64,000 bases of DNA from contig JAQUQR010000002.1 in NCBI GenBank assembly GCA_028715985.1, positions 133,272-197,271 of the forward strand, read 5' to 3'. Position 1 is the stretch's first letter. Each line of letters starts with the position of its first letter. Under the pieces are notes generated by a model that ran no database searches, was not told the origin of the DNA, and saw only the letters and a list, made by a program, of their open reading frames with translations. The DNA comes from Methanocellales archaeon. GTDB lineage: Archaea; Halobacteriota; UBA148. Shown here in pieces: positions 1-8,813 of this stretch. Made by a program: the position numbers and the translations under genes.

Positions 1-118
1 ACTGCTAGATGTAAGACTAGAAGTCTATGAAGAGTTTAAGCCATGATACCAAAAATTCCATCAAATAAGAGAGTTATATTAGCTAACATAAATAAATAGA
101 AAAAAGGGAGGTGAGAAA

Positions 119-406
119 TTGAAAATAGAAGAGCTGAAACCAAGAGATACTGTTGATTGTCTAAAAGCAAAGATAATAGATAAGCAAAACCCAAGGAGAG
201 TTGAGACGAGAAACGGTAGAACATTGGAAGTTGCTACGGCAACATTAGAAGATGAGACTGGAACGATTCCCTTCACGCTCTGGGGCAAAAACATTGAAGA
301 GGTTCAAGTCGGGGACATGGTCGAGATAAAGGATGCTTTTGTCAATGAGTTCCAAGGAGAGCCGCAGTTAACGCTAGGAAGAAGAGGGAGTATGAAGGTT
401 GTCTAG
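119..406 (+). CDS. OB-fold single-strand nucleic-acid-binding protein
   Basis: A 95-residue protein built almost entirely of one OB-fold, like the single-OB RPA/SOSS-B type proteins of archaea. It probably binds single-stranded DNA or RNA in the cytoplasm. Visible features are an N-terminal IEELKPRDTV strand, a central DETGTIPFTLWG strand typical of the family, and GDMVEI before the last strands. Its length suits a stand-alone domain. The TTG start is chosen because GGGAGGTGA at 106-114 is a strong ribosome binding site. The next gene starts inside its end, so the two are co-translated. Family is clear, target is not. Confidence 0.75.
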   Translation: MKIEELKPRDTVDCLKAKIIDKQNPRRVETRNGRTLEVATATLEDETGTIPFTLWGKNIEEVQVGDMVEIKDAFVNEFQGEPQLTLGRRGSMKVV

Positions 407-722
407 GCACGATGCACTCATCCAAATCAGGGCAAGTAGAGGGATAGAGGAGAATGAGAGAGAATCGATCCTAAACATAATCGATCGATATAAGGGAAAA
501 AGTGATTACGAAATATCTGAGGCAAAAAATGGGTATGACATATATATGTCATCATTAAATGATGCCAGACATACAGTTGCGAAAATATTGAAAGTGGTGG
601 GTGGAAAAAGAACTGAAAGTATGAAATATCTTAGGGTTCAAGATGGTAAATCGATCTATAGGTTCACCCTTTGTGTGAGACTTCCCAAAAAGCCGTCTAA
701 GGCAAAATATGGGTTTGATTGA
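399..722 (+). CDS. NMD3-like protein, core domain only
   Basis: A 107-residue protein resembling the core of the NMD3 family, which in eukaryotes is the 60S ribosome export adaptor and in archaea has no settled role. The pattern is family-like: an early ALIQIRAS strand, then GYDIYMSSLNDAR followed by a helix, then YRFTLCVRLPKK near the end. The N-terminal zinc-ribbon cysteine pairs of full-length NMD3 are absent, so this is a short version. The TTG start overlaps the upstream OB-fold gene by 8 bases, suggesting a two-gene operon connected to RNA or ribosome work. The assignment rests on motif resemblance only. Confidence 0.55.
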   Translation: MSRHDALIQIRASRGIEENERESILNIIDRYKGKSDYEISEAKNGYDIYMSSLNDARHTVAKILKVVGGKRTESMKYLRVQDGKSIYRFTLCVRLPKKPSKAKYGFD

Positions 723-903
723 ATTGTTTTAATGAGTGCTATATTGCCGGTATATTACGTCAACAAGAAGGGATATACCACCAAGTACATCAGATCTCCA
801 TAGACGACGATAAAACCAAGCGTCAATGGAATCGAATCATGAATGGCAGCTCTGGCGTCACCATAGCAGGAATTGTTCCGTCCTTTGCTTGCAGTCTCAG
901 CAT

Positions 904-1308
904 CTATCTATCCATATCAATCCCTCCGGGCACAAATTTTTGAATTATGTTAACTTCCTGTTCAGTATAGCTCTCGATAAGCTTGATGCGTTTATTTTGC
1001 AGTTCGGAGATTTTGGAGTTATATCCGAGAAATTCATCACTGCTTAGCTGCGTTAAATTATAGAAGAAGATCTGGGAGGGGATGATGAACATTAGAAGGA
1101 AGGCGTTCCCAAAAGCGCTGAAGATTGAGGAATGAAAGTGGAACTAAAGGAAAAGTTGAGACCGCTATGGAAAGTGCTTTAGCATCTGCTCCATCAAGCG
1201 CTTTGACCTTATCACTGAAAGGGAGAATCTGACCATTGAAATGTCTACGAACGCTAACACCATTCCAATAATGATAAGACGCCATGTTTTGTTGGGAACT
1301 TTTCTCAT
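904..1308 (-). pseudogene. frameshifted membrane-protein remnant
   Basis: An ATG at 1308 lies three bases beyond the stop of the UPF0280 gene. It opens a frame with a clear membrane segment (RLIIIGMVLAFVDISMV) that is stopped by TAG codons at 1167-1165 and 1146-1144. The same frame resumes with a second hydrophobic stretch (FLLMFIIPSQIFFYNL) and a charged helical tail ending at 904. Between them the sequence reads sensibly in a neighbouring frame (SIAVSTFPLVPLSFL). Two compensating frameshifts would restore a protein of about 130 residues with three membrane segments. It is either a decayed last gene of the homocysteine operon or a sequencing error. Confidence 0.35.
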
Positions 1309-1311
1309 GAT

Positions 1312-2010
1312 TCAGGGTCTAGTTATCAGTTCTGGACCCACAGACATTTTCACGATTTTGGGAAGTTTGCCCCATTTTGCCATGCTATCCCCATAGATTA
1401 TCAGCGCACCGTCTATGTTCTTGATGCCCTCAAATGAAGTATCAAGGTCCTTCTTAGATGTTATCTTGTTACCTAATGCAGTCGCAGTCGCATCTGCAAG
1501 TGCTGCGCTGGATGAAACAACAGTGACTGCATCTGAATTACCGAAACTGATCGAATGGCCAACCCTACCAGATGAGGTGCAGATTCCGATCATGGAATCC
1601 CTAGGCTCTATTTGCAGCGCAAGGTCTTTAATAGGAGATTCACCCGTGTAGATTCCAACGTTTACAGGGATTTCATTCACCAATGCTATGTCGCCACCAT
1701 TATCAACTATCACATGTTTTGCACCCTTTTGCATCATCGCTTCAACCGTCAGTTCTGCAAGGGTACCAGCCACGGCGGCCATCGGTCCCACACCAGCAGC
1801 ATTGCCAGCGTCACACATCCTCTTCACGACTTCAGGCACATTCTTTGGTGCCTGATACGGTTCAAGCGTGACTTGAAAAAAAGGATCGGATAGAATGTAT
1901 CGCTCCAGATGCCCCCTATGCTCCCTGATAACTTCTTTGGCAAGTTCTATGTATTTCTCATCGGCGGTGATCGTTACAAGGGTCTCTTTTAGCTGAAATC
2001 TGGTTCTCAT
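1312..2010 (-). CDS. UPF0280 family protein (ApbE-like, COG2122)
   Basis: A 232-residue member of the UPF0280 family, distantly related to the ApbE flavin transferases. Typical motifs are visible: GNAAGVGPMAAVAG, then VDNGGDIAL, then a C-terminal half with SSGRVGHSISFG and DATATALGN. Its biochemical activity is not established. The ATG at 2010 overlaps the stop of the upstream NIL-ferredoxin gene (ATGA), which decides the start against a longer reading. In many anaerobes this family travels with DUF39 and the NIL-ferredoxin, so it is probably an accessory of sulfide-dependent homocysteine synthesis. Confidence 0.85.
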   Translation of the reverse strand: MRTRFQLKETLVTITADEKYIELAKEVIREHRGHLERYILSDPFFQVTLEPYQAPKNVPEVVKRMCDAGNAAGVGPMAAVAGTLAELTVEAMMQKGAKHVIVDNGGDIALVNEIPVNVGIYTGESPIKDLALQIEPRDSMIGICTSSGRVGHSISFGNSDAVTVVSSSAALADATATALGNKITSKKDLDTSFEGIKNIDGALIIYGDSMAKWGKLPKIVKMSVGPELITRP

Positions 2011-2390
2011 GAAAATTCCAATGCACCGTGGGGACATGCAGTTATGCACGCACCACACTGATTACACCGTTTCTCATCCAAAGCTATGCTCCAGTCATCT
2101 TTGAAACTGAGTGCTCTAACATAGCAAACAGAGATACATGCACCGCAATTAATGCATTCATCCTCATCCAGAATGACCGGGTGCTCTAAGATGGATACCT
2201 CCACTCCTCTTGAGCGGAATAGTTTTATCACCTCATTGAGCTTTTCATCTGGAACATCGACCACAACTTCACCACTTACTGCGTCTACGCTCGCCCTATT
2301 GATGTTCAATTTAGCCCCTGTTTCAAGTATCACCTCTGAAATATGCGGCTCTTGATTTATTTCCGGGGCAAACCTTAGAAATATCTTCAT
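2007..2390 (-). CDS. NIL domain-ferredoxin, homocysteine synthesis partner
   Basis: A 127-residue two-domain protein: a NIL ligand-binding domain (about 1-70), then two [4Fe-4S] motifs, CINCGACISVC and CNQCGACITACP. With the DUF39 protein it forms the system known from Methanosarcina acetivorans (MA1821/MA1822) that turns aspartate semialdehyde and sulfide into homocysteine; the ferredoxin part presumably supplies electrons. It lies 24 bases after the DUF39 gene and overlaps the next gene by four bases, so the three form one operon. The sulfide route and Fe-S clusters fit a strict anaerobe. Confidence 0.88.
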   Translation of the reverse strand: MKIFLRFAPEINQEPHISEVILETGAKLNINRASVDAVSGEVVVDVPDEKLNEVIKLFRSRGVEVSILEHPVILDEDECINCGACISVCYVRALSFKDDWSIALDEKRCNQCGACITACPHGALEFS

Positions 2391-2414
2391 ATCATAATCA
2401 CCACGGAATGCTAC

Positions 2415-3953
2415 CTACCGTTTTTCTTCGAGAGGTGCTTGGAAAGAGCATCCATTTCGTTTCGCAATTAATCTGCTTATGTCATCGCTCGTTATCATTC
2501 CAATGACCTTGCCATCTTTGTCTATAACTGGCAATGCTGAGATATTATGTTTTTCCAATTTTCTAGCGGTTACATCTATCGGCTCGTCTAATGTGGCGGT
2601 AATAACTCTTCTGGTCATCGTCCTATCCAGTTTATCATACTTCCCCTGAGCTACTGCTTTGGATATGTCCCACGCAGTTATTATGCCTATCAACCTATCA
2701 TCTTCAGATGTGACTGGCAGATGAGTGGACTGCCCCTTCATGATCAACTTAGCCGCATCTTCAACGCTTTTCCCTTGTCTAATCGTGATCATCTTTCTTG
2801 ACATCACGTCTTTGACAAGGGGTGTTTCCTTTGTCTGTTTCATTGGCCCAAATAGGGTGTCAGTCGGCAGTTTTTCCATGGGCTGAGACAGCATAAAATT
2901 GCCCTGCTCGATCCAATGCTTCAGCGTGGAGGCGACTTTCCTAGCCATAAAAAAGCTGGATAACGGTGAAGTACGAACTTCTTTACCATCCAGCTCAATC
3001 ATACCTGACTTTAGTTCCTCATATGAGACCTTTCTTAGCGTTGGCCGTAACCTTCTCGGAGAGGAATAGTCCAATACATTTGTGATGATGTCTGCATCAC
3101 TTATTCCTGTTTTTTTGGCAATATTTTCATTTAGAACGGGGATCGGTATCCCTAGCCCAACATATAGTGTAGCGCCATAGCCATGGAAAGCAGCACCCCT
3201 GAGAAATTCGCGATTCATCTCCTTTAGATTTCCAGTAACCATTATCGTTGCAAGATCGTTCTGGGGTTCATGTTGTGTCCCCTCCCCGATGATGTAGCCC
3301 GGGGCACCGCATAGAAAAATTTTGGAGCCCGTGCCTATCGTCTCAAAGTCAGGATCATTATATAAGGGAGATAGCACCCCAGCACCAGAGTAGGTTGCAT
3401 TTCCATAGTTTGGAAGAAGAGTGTCCATATAGGTATACAAGGTTCTGTCAGACGAATTTGTTGCTACATTGTATCTTTGATATGCGTTTCTGGGATTCAG
3501 CATGATCGCTTGATTCAAGTCGTCTATCGTGATCTCAGTTTCAATGTTTTTCCTGGGATAACAATCTGTGCCATCTGCAACGGCCCTTATGTGAACGGAT
3601 TTGCGAGCTACTAAATCTTCTATAACATGTCCGCCACCATATTCCATCCCTCGTGATTCGGAAATCTGCGTGGCGCCTATGTATGCATCTACCGCTGCAA
3701 TGCCACCATATGCTTCCACATCGTTCAGCCACACTCTCTGCATTTTGATCGGGGGGTCAGAATGCCCAAAGTTCAAAAACGCTCCTGAGGAGCACATCGC
3801 ACCGAAGGTGCCAGTGGTAACAACATCCACCTCTCTGGCGGCATCCTCTGGACCAAGTTCGTCCACTATATCAGTCATCTGTTCCGCAGTGACAACATGC
3901 ACGCTGCCATCCTTGATCTTCTGGTTGATGTCTTGGACTGTTTTTTCCACCAT
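2415..3953 (-). CDS. DUF39 homocysteine biosynthesis protein with two CBS domains
   Basis: A 512-residue protein: a DUF39 (COG1900) domain of about 370 residues followed by a CBS pair (about 385-505). DUF39 proteins insert sulfide into aspartate semialdehyde to make homocysteine. The domain starts with TVQDINQKIKDG and holds Gly/Cys-rich stretches such as TFGAMCSSGAFLNFGHSDPP and FLCGAPGYIIGEGTQHEP. The CBS pair probably senses an adenosyl ligand such as AMP or SAM, an inference. The ATG at 3953 is preceded by AGGTGG; a longer frame running into the promoter region is rejected. It is transcribed away from the HTH-CBS regulator at 4071, which also carries a CBS pair. Confidence 0.87.
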   Translation of the reverse strand: MVEKTVQDINQKIKDGSVHVVTAEQMTDIVDELGPEDAAREVDVVTTGTFGAMCSSGAFLNFGHSDPPIKMQRVWLNDVEAYGGIAAVDAYIGATQISESRGMEYGGGHVIEDLVARKSVHIRAVADGTDCYPRKNIETEITIDDLNQAIMLNPRNAYQRYNVATNSSDRTLYTYMDTLLPNYGNATYSGAGVLSPLYNDPDFETIGTGSKIFLCGAPGYIIGEGTQHEPQNDLATIMVTGNLKEMNREFLRGAAFHGYGATLYVGLGIPIPVLNENIAKKTGISDADIITNVLDYSSPRRLRPTLRKVSYEELKSGMIELDGKEVRTSPLSSFFMARKVASTLKHWIEQGNFMLSQPMEKLPTDTLFGPMKQTKETPLVKDVMSRKMITIRQGKSVEDAAKLIMKGQSTHLPVTSEDDRLIGIITAWDISKAVAQGKYDKLDRTMTRRVITATLDEPIDVTARKLEKHNISALPVIDKDGKVIGMITSDDISRLIAKRNGCSFQAPLEEKR

Positions 3954-3978
3954 TCTAAGCCACCTATGAGTGATATCT

Positions 3979-4040
3979 TTATATAAATTTGTTATTCCGA
4001 TATAAATAGATTGTTGAATAGAATATTCCAAAGGGAATAT
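3979..4040. promoter_or_regulatory. divergent promoter with 7-bp inverted-repeat operator
   Basis: This short region separates the DUF39 operon from the HTH-CBS gene. A TATA-like ATATAAATA lies at 4000-4008 for the plus-strand gene, and TTTATATA on the minus strand near 3979-3986 for DUF39. A perfect inverted repeat, ATATTCC (4023-4029), AAAG, GGAATAT (4034-4040), lies about 25-30 bases after the plus-strand TATA, where transcription should begin. That position suits repression of the regulator's own gene. Binding is inferred. Confidence 0.5.
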
Positions 4041-4070
4041 ATACTTGGAATGCATAACATAATACCAACC

Positions 4071-4637
4071 ATGCTTCCAGATCTAGCAGAAATACAAAAA
4101 AGGAGAAGAAGTCTTGGCCTCTCGCAAAAACAACTGGCATGTTATGCAGGCGTTAGTCAATCATTGATAGCAAAGATAGAGGGGGGAAAAATAGACCCTT
4201 CCTATGGAAACGTCAAAAGGGTATTCAAAGCGTTGGAAAAGGAGATGGGCAAACAAAAAAAGGCGATATTGGCGAAAGAGATTAGCAACAAAGAGGTCGT
4301 CTGTGTGGATAAAAAAGATTCGATTCATAGGGCAATAGAGCTCATGCAAAAATACGATATCTCACAGCTACCAGTGTACGATGAAAATACGCCTGTTGGC
4401 ATCATTACAGAAAAAGTCATAACCAACCACATAGTGCAAAATAAAGACCCAAAAAAATTATCAAAAAGGCCTATAGAGAGCGTGATGGAAAGAGAATTGC
4501 CTCAGATAAGCGAAGATGCCCCGGTAGAGATAGTTATCCCACTATTACAACACAGTCCAGCAGTTTTAACAATAAAAAGGGGGATTACAACAGGCATAAT
4601 AACAAAAGCAGATTTGCTAAAGATCGTGCAACTTTAA
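4071..4637 (+). CDS. HTH transcriptional regulator with CBS domain pair
   Basis: A 188-residue protein: an XRE-type helix-turn-helix (about 5-60; RRRSLGLSQKQLACYAGVSQ, then IEGGKIDPSYGNV) followed by two CBS repeats (about 70-188). This archaeal family (COG3620 type) is a DNA-binding regulator with a nucleotide-sensing tail. The ATG at 4071 directly precedes the conserved domain; an upstream in-frame start would put coding sequence across the inverted repeat at 4023-4040. It lies divergent to the homocysteine operon, whose main enzyme also has a CBS pair, so both could respond to the same ligand. The target genes are inferred from position only. Confidence 0.8.
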   Translation: MLPDLAEIQKRRRSLGLSQKQLACYAGVSQSLIAKIEGGKIDPSYGNVKRVFKALEKEMGKQKKAILAKEISNKEVVCVDKKDSIHRAIELMQKYDISQLPVYDENTPVGIITEKVITNHIVQNKDPKKLSKRPIESVMERELPQISEDAPVEIVIPLLQHSPAVLTIKRGITTGIITKADLLKIVQL

Positions 4638-4798
4638 AGAGGGGTTTTTGAGCGGATAATATCGTTTTGAGGATATGAGGGTAACTGGGATCAAGGACAT
4701 AGTTGAGATATTGATTGAGATAGTATATATCCCCCATCCACTTCATTTAAACTACGTGCAAAACGATTTATAAATTCGGATAAGATAGATCAAATAAA

Positions 4799-5398
4799 TC
4801 ACATCCTCTTTCCGACAAATCTCTCCCAAATTTTCAGATCGTCGGTCGTGTTCACATTAACTGCAAGGGCAGGCTCCCCCATTATGAGCAAATGCTCATC
4901 CTGCTCCTCTCTTATCAAGCGCCCATCCAAGATGTTCAAGCCCACAGGCACGATCAATCGTCCTTCCCTGTTTAGCACGATATCGGGACGCCTACCGATC
5001 TCATTGCAAACTTTAAGAGGGACATAAACCGATAGCGCCGGCTTGTTCGCCTTTTGATATACGCAGATGACCTCATCGATTAGCTTCGAATCCAGAAGGG
5101 GCAGATCAGCCATTACGATGAGAAACGGTGATTTTAGTCCCAGAATCTCCGCAGCTTCTATCAAATCAGGTACATATCCGACGCCTCTCGTCTCGATCAC
5201 AGGGAACTTGCCCTCCAGATGCTTTTTTGTTTTCAACGTATGGGGAGATGTTACGACAAAAATTTCATCGACTTTCTCGCTTTGTAGAAGTGCATCCAAT
5301 ACGTAGGATATCATAGCCCTTCCCTGTAACTCTATCAGGGGTTTCTCTCCCCTGCACAACCGAGTTCCAGGCCCACCTGCCATCACAAGAGCGTCCAT
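4799..5398 (-). CDS. cobY: GTP:adenosylcobinamide-phosphate guanylyltransferase CobY
   Basis: A 199-residue nucleotidyltransferase of the archaeal CobY family, the non-orthologous replacement of bacterial CobU. It transfers GMP from GTP to adenosylcobinamide phosphate to give adenosylcobinamide-GDP. The signature MAGGPGTRL followed by GEKPL is at the very N-terminus, and VMADLPLLDS supplies the metal-binding aspartate. It is the last gene of the minus-strand cobamide operon and overlaps the end of cobS by 16 bases. The product feeds CobS encoded next to it. Confidence 0.88.
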   Translation of the reverse strand: MDALVMAGGPGTRLCRGEKPLIELQGRAMISYVLDALLQSEKVDEIFVVTSPHTLKTKKHLEGKFPVIETRGVGYVPDLIEAAEILGLKSPFLIVMADLPLLDSKLIDEVICVYQKANKPALSVYVPLKVCNEIGRRPDIVLNREGRLIVPVGLNILDGRLIREEQDEHLLIMGEPALAVNVNTTDDLKIWERFVGKRM

Positions 5399-6126
5399 GC
5401 AACTCCTCCCACAATTAATGCTGATATACGCCCAATTTCATTTGTAGCTCCGAGAACATCGCCACTCACGCCACCCAAGTTGTGATGCGCTATTCTTACA
5501 ACTATCCATGCAGATGAAAGTGCGGCAAATAAAGCAATGATTCCCACCAGGCCTAAAGCGAGCCAACAACCCATCATCGAAAAGGCTAGTCCAATCAGGA
5601 CATCACGCAGGGTAACATTATCAACGAATATGGACCCCAATCCTTGGTGCATACTTCTTCCAAACAGGGCTGCAGTTACCATGGATTGCTTGGCGCAAAT
5701 CTCAGCCGCCAATAGCGAGAACAGTATGTTTGGCTTTAGTTCAGCTATGGCTGAGAACAGGATCAGGATCGACACTATACAAAAAGCAATCCCACCCACG
5801 CCCATAGAGGGGTCACGCATAGCCCTGATTTTCTCCTCCACAGAGCCATGTGTAAGTAGAGCGTCTCCAAAGTCCATTAATCCGTCTAAATGGTTCATTC
5901 CAGTGACCATATATAATACGGCAATGAGCAAGGCAGAGAATAAATAGTCTGACAAAAACTGTAGCATAAATCCAATGCAGCCAACCAAAAGACCGATGAT
6001 GAAGCCCATAACCGGAAACAGATAGGCATGTGAACTCAACTTTTGGATGCCCTCGACGTCGATTCCAACTGGAATGGTGGTGAAAAAACCTATGCCTGCC
6101 CTTATCGGGGGGATATACTCATTCAT
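5383..6126 (-). CDS. cobS: adenosylcobinamide-GDP ribazoletransferase CobS
   Basis: A 247-residue polytopic membrane enzyme that joins adenosylcobinamide-GDP to alpha-ribazole (phosphate), the final assembly step of the nucleotide loop. The family motifs are visible: FTTIPV near the N-terminus, NHLDGLMDFGDAL with its metal-binding aspartates (about residues 78-90), the MRDPSMGVGG segment, and GGVSGDVLGATNEIGR close to the C-terminus. Hydrophobic helices fill the rest. It overlaps cobZ by 8 bases upstream and cobY downstream. CobT (18799-19857) makes its other substrate. Confidence 0.92.
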   Translation of the reverse strand: MNEYIPPIRAGIGFFTTIPVGIDVEGIQKLSSHAYLFPVMGFIIGLLVGCIGFMLQFLSDYLFSALLIAVLYMVTGMNHLDGLMDFGDALLTHGSVEEKIRAMRDPSMGVGGIAFCIVSILILFSAIAELKPNILFSLLAAEICAKQSMVTAALFGRSMHQGLGSIFVDNVTLRDVLIGLAFSMMGCWLALGLVGIIALFAALSSAWIVVRIAHHNLGGVSGDVLGATNEIGRISALIVGGVAWTLL

Positions 6127-6595
6127 TTTTATCTTCCTTTATCCTAAGCCCCGCATCATACATGTTTGCCGAGATGCCCCCTATGAGCCCTGCAATCACA
6201 TCGTCCATGAAAGGACCCAGTTCCGCAACTATGCCGGGCTTGGCATTATCGCACCGAACGTATTCAAACAAGCCCTTATATCCGCCTATGTATGTTGAAA
6301 TGCTCAAACCCAGCACCTCGTCAGCGATCAGTGATGAAGCATCTAGAGGGTACCTCTCCCCCAAATCGATCAATCCTTGGGCAGCATCTCTCTCAAGAGC
6401 GAGCCCAGCATAGATAAGAGCGCATAGATTCGGATCTGCCAATGCGTGCTCCAGCTCTTTTCCAAAAATCCTCCTCGCCTCATCTTCGGTCTCAACACCA
6501 GGATGAGGCACATGCATCTGCATTGCAGCAGAAACGATTTTTTCAGGCGATAGTCCCTGTGATTCGAGTAACTCTTTAATTTTCATATATATCAT
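6119..6595 (-). CDS. cobZ: alpha-ribazole phosphatase CobZ
   Basis: A 158-residue protein of the archaeal CobZ type, which dephosphorylates alpha-ribazole phosphate or cobalamin-5'-phosphate in place of bacterial CobC. It belongs to the PgpA-like all-helical fold; conserved stretches include DEVLGLSISTYIGG and GPFMDDVIAGLIGG, which likely hold the metal-binding acidic residues. An AAGGAG sequence sits just before the first ATG (6595); a second ATG at 6586 is possible. It lies between cbiB and cobS, as in Methanosarcina-type cobamide clusters. Confidence 0.82.
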   Translation of the reverse strand: MIYMKIKELLESQGLSPEKIVSAAMQMHVPHPGVETEDEARRIFGKELEHALADPNLCALIYAGLALERDAAQGLIDLGERYPLDASSLIADEVLGLSISTYIGGYKGLFEYVRCDNAKPGIVAELGPFMDDVIAGLIGGISANMYDAGLRIKEDKNE

Positions 6596-6603
6596 ATCTC
6601 TCC

Positions 6604-7491
6604 TTAATACAGCGGCAGATATACAAAATAGACGATAGTAAAGGAAACAATTATTAAAAAGGTCGTTGCAATTTCCATAATGCGTACTGCCCTTTTGATA
6701 TGGTAGGATTCCGGCATGTCAAGTTCACTGCCAAGTATATAATGTTCCGGCTTCTTAAGAGACACCGCTAGTGAACCTGCCATCGCAGCCATAGGCCATC
6801 CGGAGTTGGGGCTTTTTGTCAATCCGTGATCTCTCCTCGATATCTTCAGTGCAGAAAGAGGCGAACCATAGAAGATAGCCCCAGCCGAGATAAAGAGCAC
6901 AGATAACCTTGCCGGTATGTAGTTCACCAGGTCATCTAATTTTGCAGAGAAGTAGCCGAAATCCCCTTGTCCAACCATGGAATCGAGGGTGTTGATCGCC
7001 TTGTATGCCAATGCTCCGGGTATGCCAAAAAGCAGGAAGTAGAACAAGGGTGAAAAGATGCCATCCACGAAATTTTCTGCAACCGATTCTATGACGGCAG
7101 AGGTAACCTCTTTTTTGGACAACTGAGATGGATCCCTTCCTACAAGCTTGGGCAAATTCTTCTTAGCATTCTCAAGATCGTCACTCGCGAGGTATTTTTC
7201 CATCATATTTGCAGTGCCTGCCAGGCAATTGATGGAAAACGTCGCCTTTAAAACATATGCTGACACAATCAAGCCGACGATCCCAGGTACAAGGGTGATT
7301 AAGTATCCTCCTAATGTAAAACCTCCCACAACCATCAGTGCCAAAACAACCCCACCTGTTTTCGATTCGCTTATATAAGATCGTAAGCCATCTATGAGTT
7401 TACCCATCCATACCACCGGATGAATTTTTTCCGGAGGTTCTCCAAAAATGAGATCGATGAGGATTGCAATTAGCAATATCTTCCAGATCAT
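6604..7491 (-). CDS. cbiB: adenosylcobinamide-phosphate synthase CbiB
   Basis: A 295-residue integral membrane enzyme that attaches aminopropanol phosphate to adenosylcobyric acid, giving adenosylcobinamide phosphate. CbiB hallmarks are the N-terminal GEPPEKIHPVVWMG, the loop LVGRDPSQLSKKEV followed by ESVAENFVDGIFSPLFY, and the C-terminal-half SPNSGWPMAAMAG. Membrane segments occur at the start, around residues 50-80, 145-165 and at the C-terminus. Its ATG overlaps the cobD stop. CobD supplies its aminopropanol phosphate substrate and CbiP its corrinoid substrate, so three consecutive steps are encoded together. Confidence 0.92.
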   Translation of the reverse strand: MIWKILLIAILIDLIFGEPPEKIHPVVWMGKLIDGLRSYISESKTGGVVLALMVVGGFTLGGYLITLVPGIVGLIVSAYVLKATFSINCLAGTANMMEKYLASDDLENAKKNLPKLVGRDPSQLSKKEVTSAVIESVAENFVDGIFSPLFYFLLFGIPGALAYKAINTLDSMVGQGDFGYFSAKLDDLVNYIPARLSVLFISAGAIFYGSPLSALKISRRDHGLTKSPNSGWPMAAMAGSLAVSLKKPEHYILGSELDMPESYHIKRAVRIMEIATTFLIIVSFTIVYFVYLPLY

Positions 7492-8813
7492 AGTCTCCCC
7501 TCTATGACTTTCCAGATTTTGCTCAATTCGTCACCTGCAAGGAGTCCATCCATTATCTCCTGTACAATATCCGTTTGATGTATTATCTCACAGTCAATGC
7601 AACTCCATGCAACTCTACCCGATGAAGTTTTCACATATTTTCCCAATCTCTTATCCTTACAAGGGTAGAATGGGCAGAAACAGAACGTGCAATCCTGTCC
7701 TAAGAAATGACAGGGATAGTGCTCACAACTCTCTCTGGCATTGGGATCGATGACCTGTTTTAGTGCTATCACGAGTTTCTCGTTTTCTTTCCTCGTCCTT
7801 ACAGCCACTCTTACATAGCCCTCTCCCAAAGAGAAAGAATCGCAATTTCTTATAAGAAAACCATGATAAAGCATGCACTCCGCCAACTTGCTAGAGCTAA
7901 GACCGGTCCCCTTAACATCGAGCAAGATGAAATTTGCATGGCTTTCCAAGGGATTTACGCCTTTAATTTCGCTTAATTGGTTCATCAACCATTTTCGCTC
8001 ACCCTTTATCAGCTCGCGTGATTTTTCCAAGTAATCAGATTTTTGAAATAGATAGATGGCAACTGCCTCAGCAAAACAACTTAGATTCCATGAAAGTCGC
8101 GAGTTATTCATCAATTCGACCAACCTTCTGGAGCCTATGCCATATCCAATCCTGACTCCGGGAATTGCAAAGCACTTAGTCAGTGATCGCAACACAAAGA
8201 CGTAATACTCTTTGGCTGCGATATCACAGATGCTTTGCTCCGGATCTGATAGCTCGATAAACGTTTCATCCACAAAGAGATAGGTCTCATTTTTGACACA
8301 GCGATGCGCCAATTCTTCCAAATTATGGCGTTGAAGCAATTCTCCAGTTGGATTGTTAGGATTGCATATAAAAAGAGCCTTGGATTCCTCTAGCATTTTG
8401 TCTGATATCCCATCCACCTTCGAGCTTTCGACAAACAGGGGCTTTGCACCGAACAATCTGCAATTAAATTCATATTCACAAAAAGTTGGGGAAGGTATTA
8501 TCACCTTGTCACCAAGCTCAACTATGAGCTCAGCAAATAGCCGGATGAGTTCTAAGGATCCATTTCCTGGAACTATGTTTTCGCTGTGAACGCCTGCAAA
8601 AGAAGCCGCAGCTTCTCTAAATTTTGCATATTGGTCATCTGGATACCTACCGATGTTTTCACATGCATCCAGTAGTATTTCCCTTACATCTGGCGGACCC
8701 ATGGGGTTGAGACTGGTACTGAAGTCTATCAACCTTCCACTCTTACCAATAACTTCTGATGCCTTCCCCCCATGCATGCATCGTTCTAATGCCAATGCTT
8801 CTTTTCTAACCAT
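7488..8813 (-). CDS. cobD: threonine-phosphate decarboxylase CobD with Cys-rich tail
   Basis: A 441-residue PLP enzyme that decarboxylates L-threonine phosphate to aminopropanol phosphate. The aminotransferase-fold body (about 1-360) contains STSLNPMGPP, ICNPNNPTGE and LRSLTKCFAIPGVRIGYG, in which the lysine should bind PLP. After it comes a tail of about 80 residues rich in cysteine (CEHYPC, CTFCFCPFYPCKD, CIDCE) that probably binds metal. The Methanosarcina mazei homologue MM2060, which has such a tail, was shown to be a bifunctional threonine kinase/decarboxylase, so this protein may also phosphorylate threonine. It overlaps its neighbours by one base upstream and four downstream. Confidence 0.9.
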   Translation of the reverse strand: MVRKEALALERCMHGGKASEVIGKSGRLIDFSTSLNPMGPPDVREILLDACENIGRYPDDQYAKFREAAASFAGVHSENIVPGNGSLELIRLFAELIVELGDKVIIPSPTFCEYEFNCRLFGAKPLFVESSKVDGISDKMLEESKALFICNPNNPTGELLQRHNLEELAHRCVKNETYLFVDETFIELSDPEQSICDIAAKEYYVFVLRSLTKCFAIPGVRIGYGIGSRRLVELMNNSRLSWNLSCFAEAVAIYLFQKSDYLEKSRELIKGERKWLMNQLSEIKGVNPLESHANFILLDVKGTGLSSSKLAECMLYHGFLIRNCDSFSLGEGYVRVAVRTRKENEKLVIALKQVIDPNARESCEHYPCHFLGQDCTFCFCPFYPCKDKRLGKYVKTSSGRVAWSCIDCEIIHQTDIVQEIMDGLLAGDELSKIWKVIEGRL

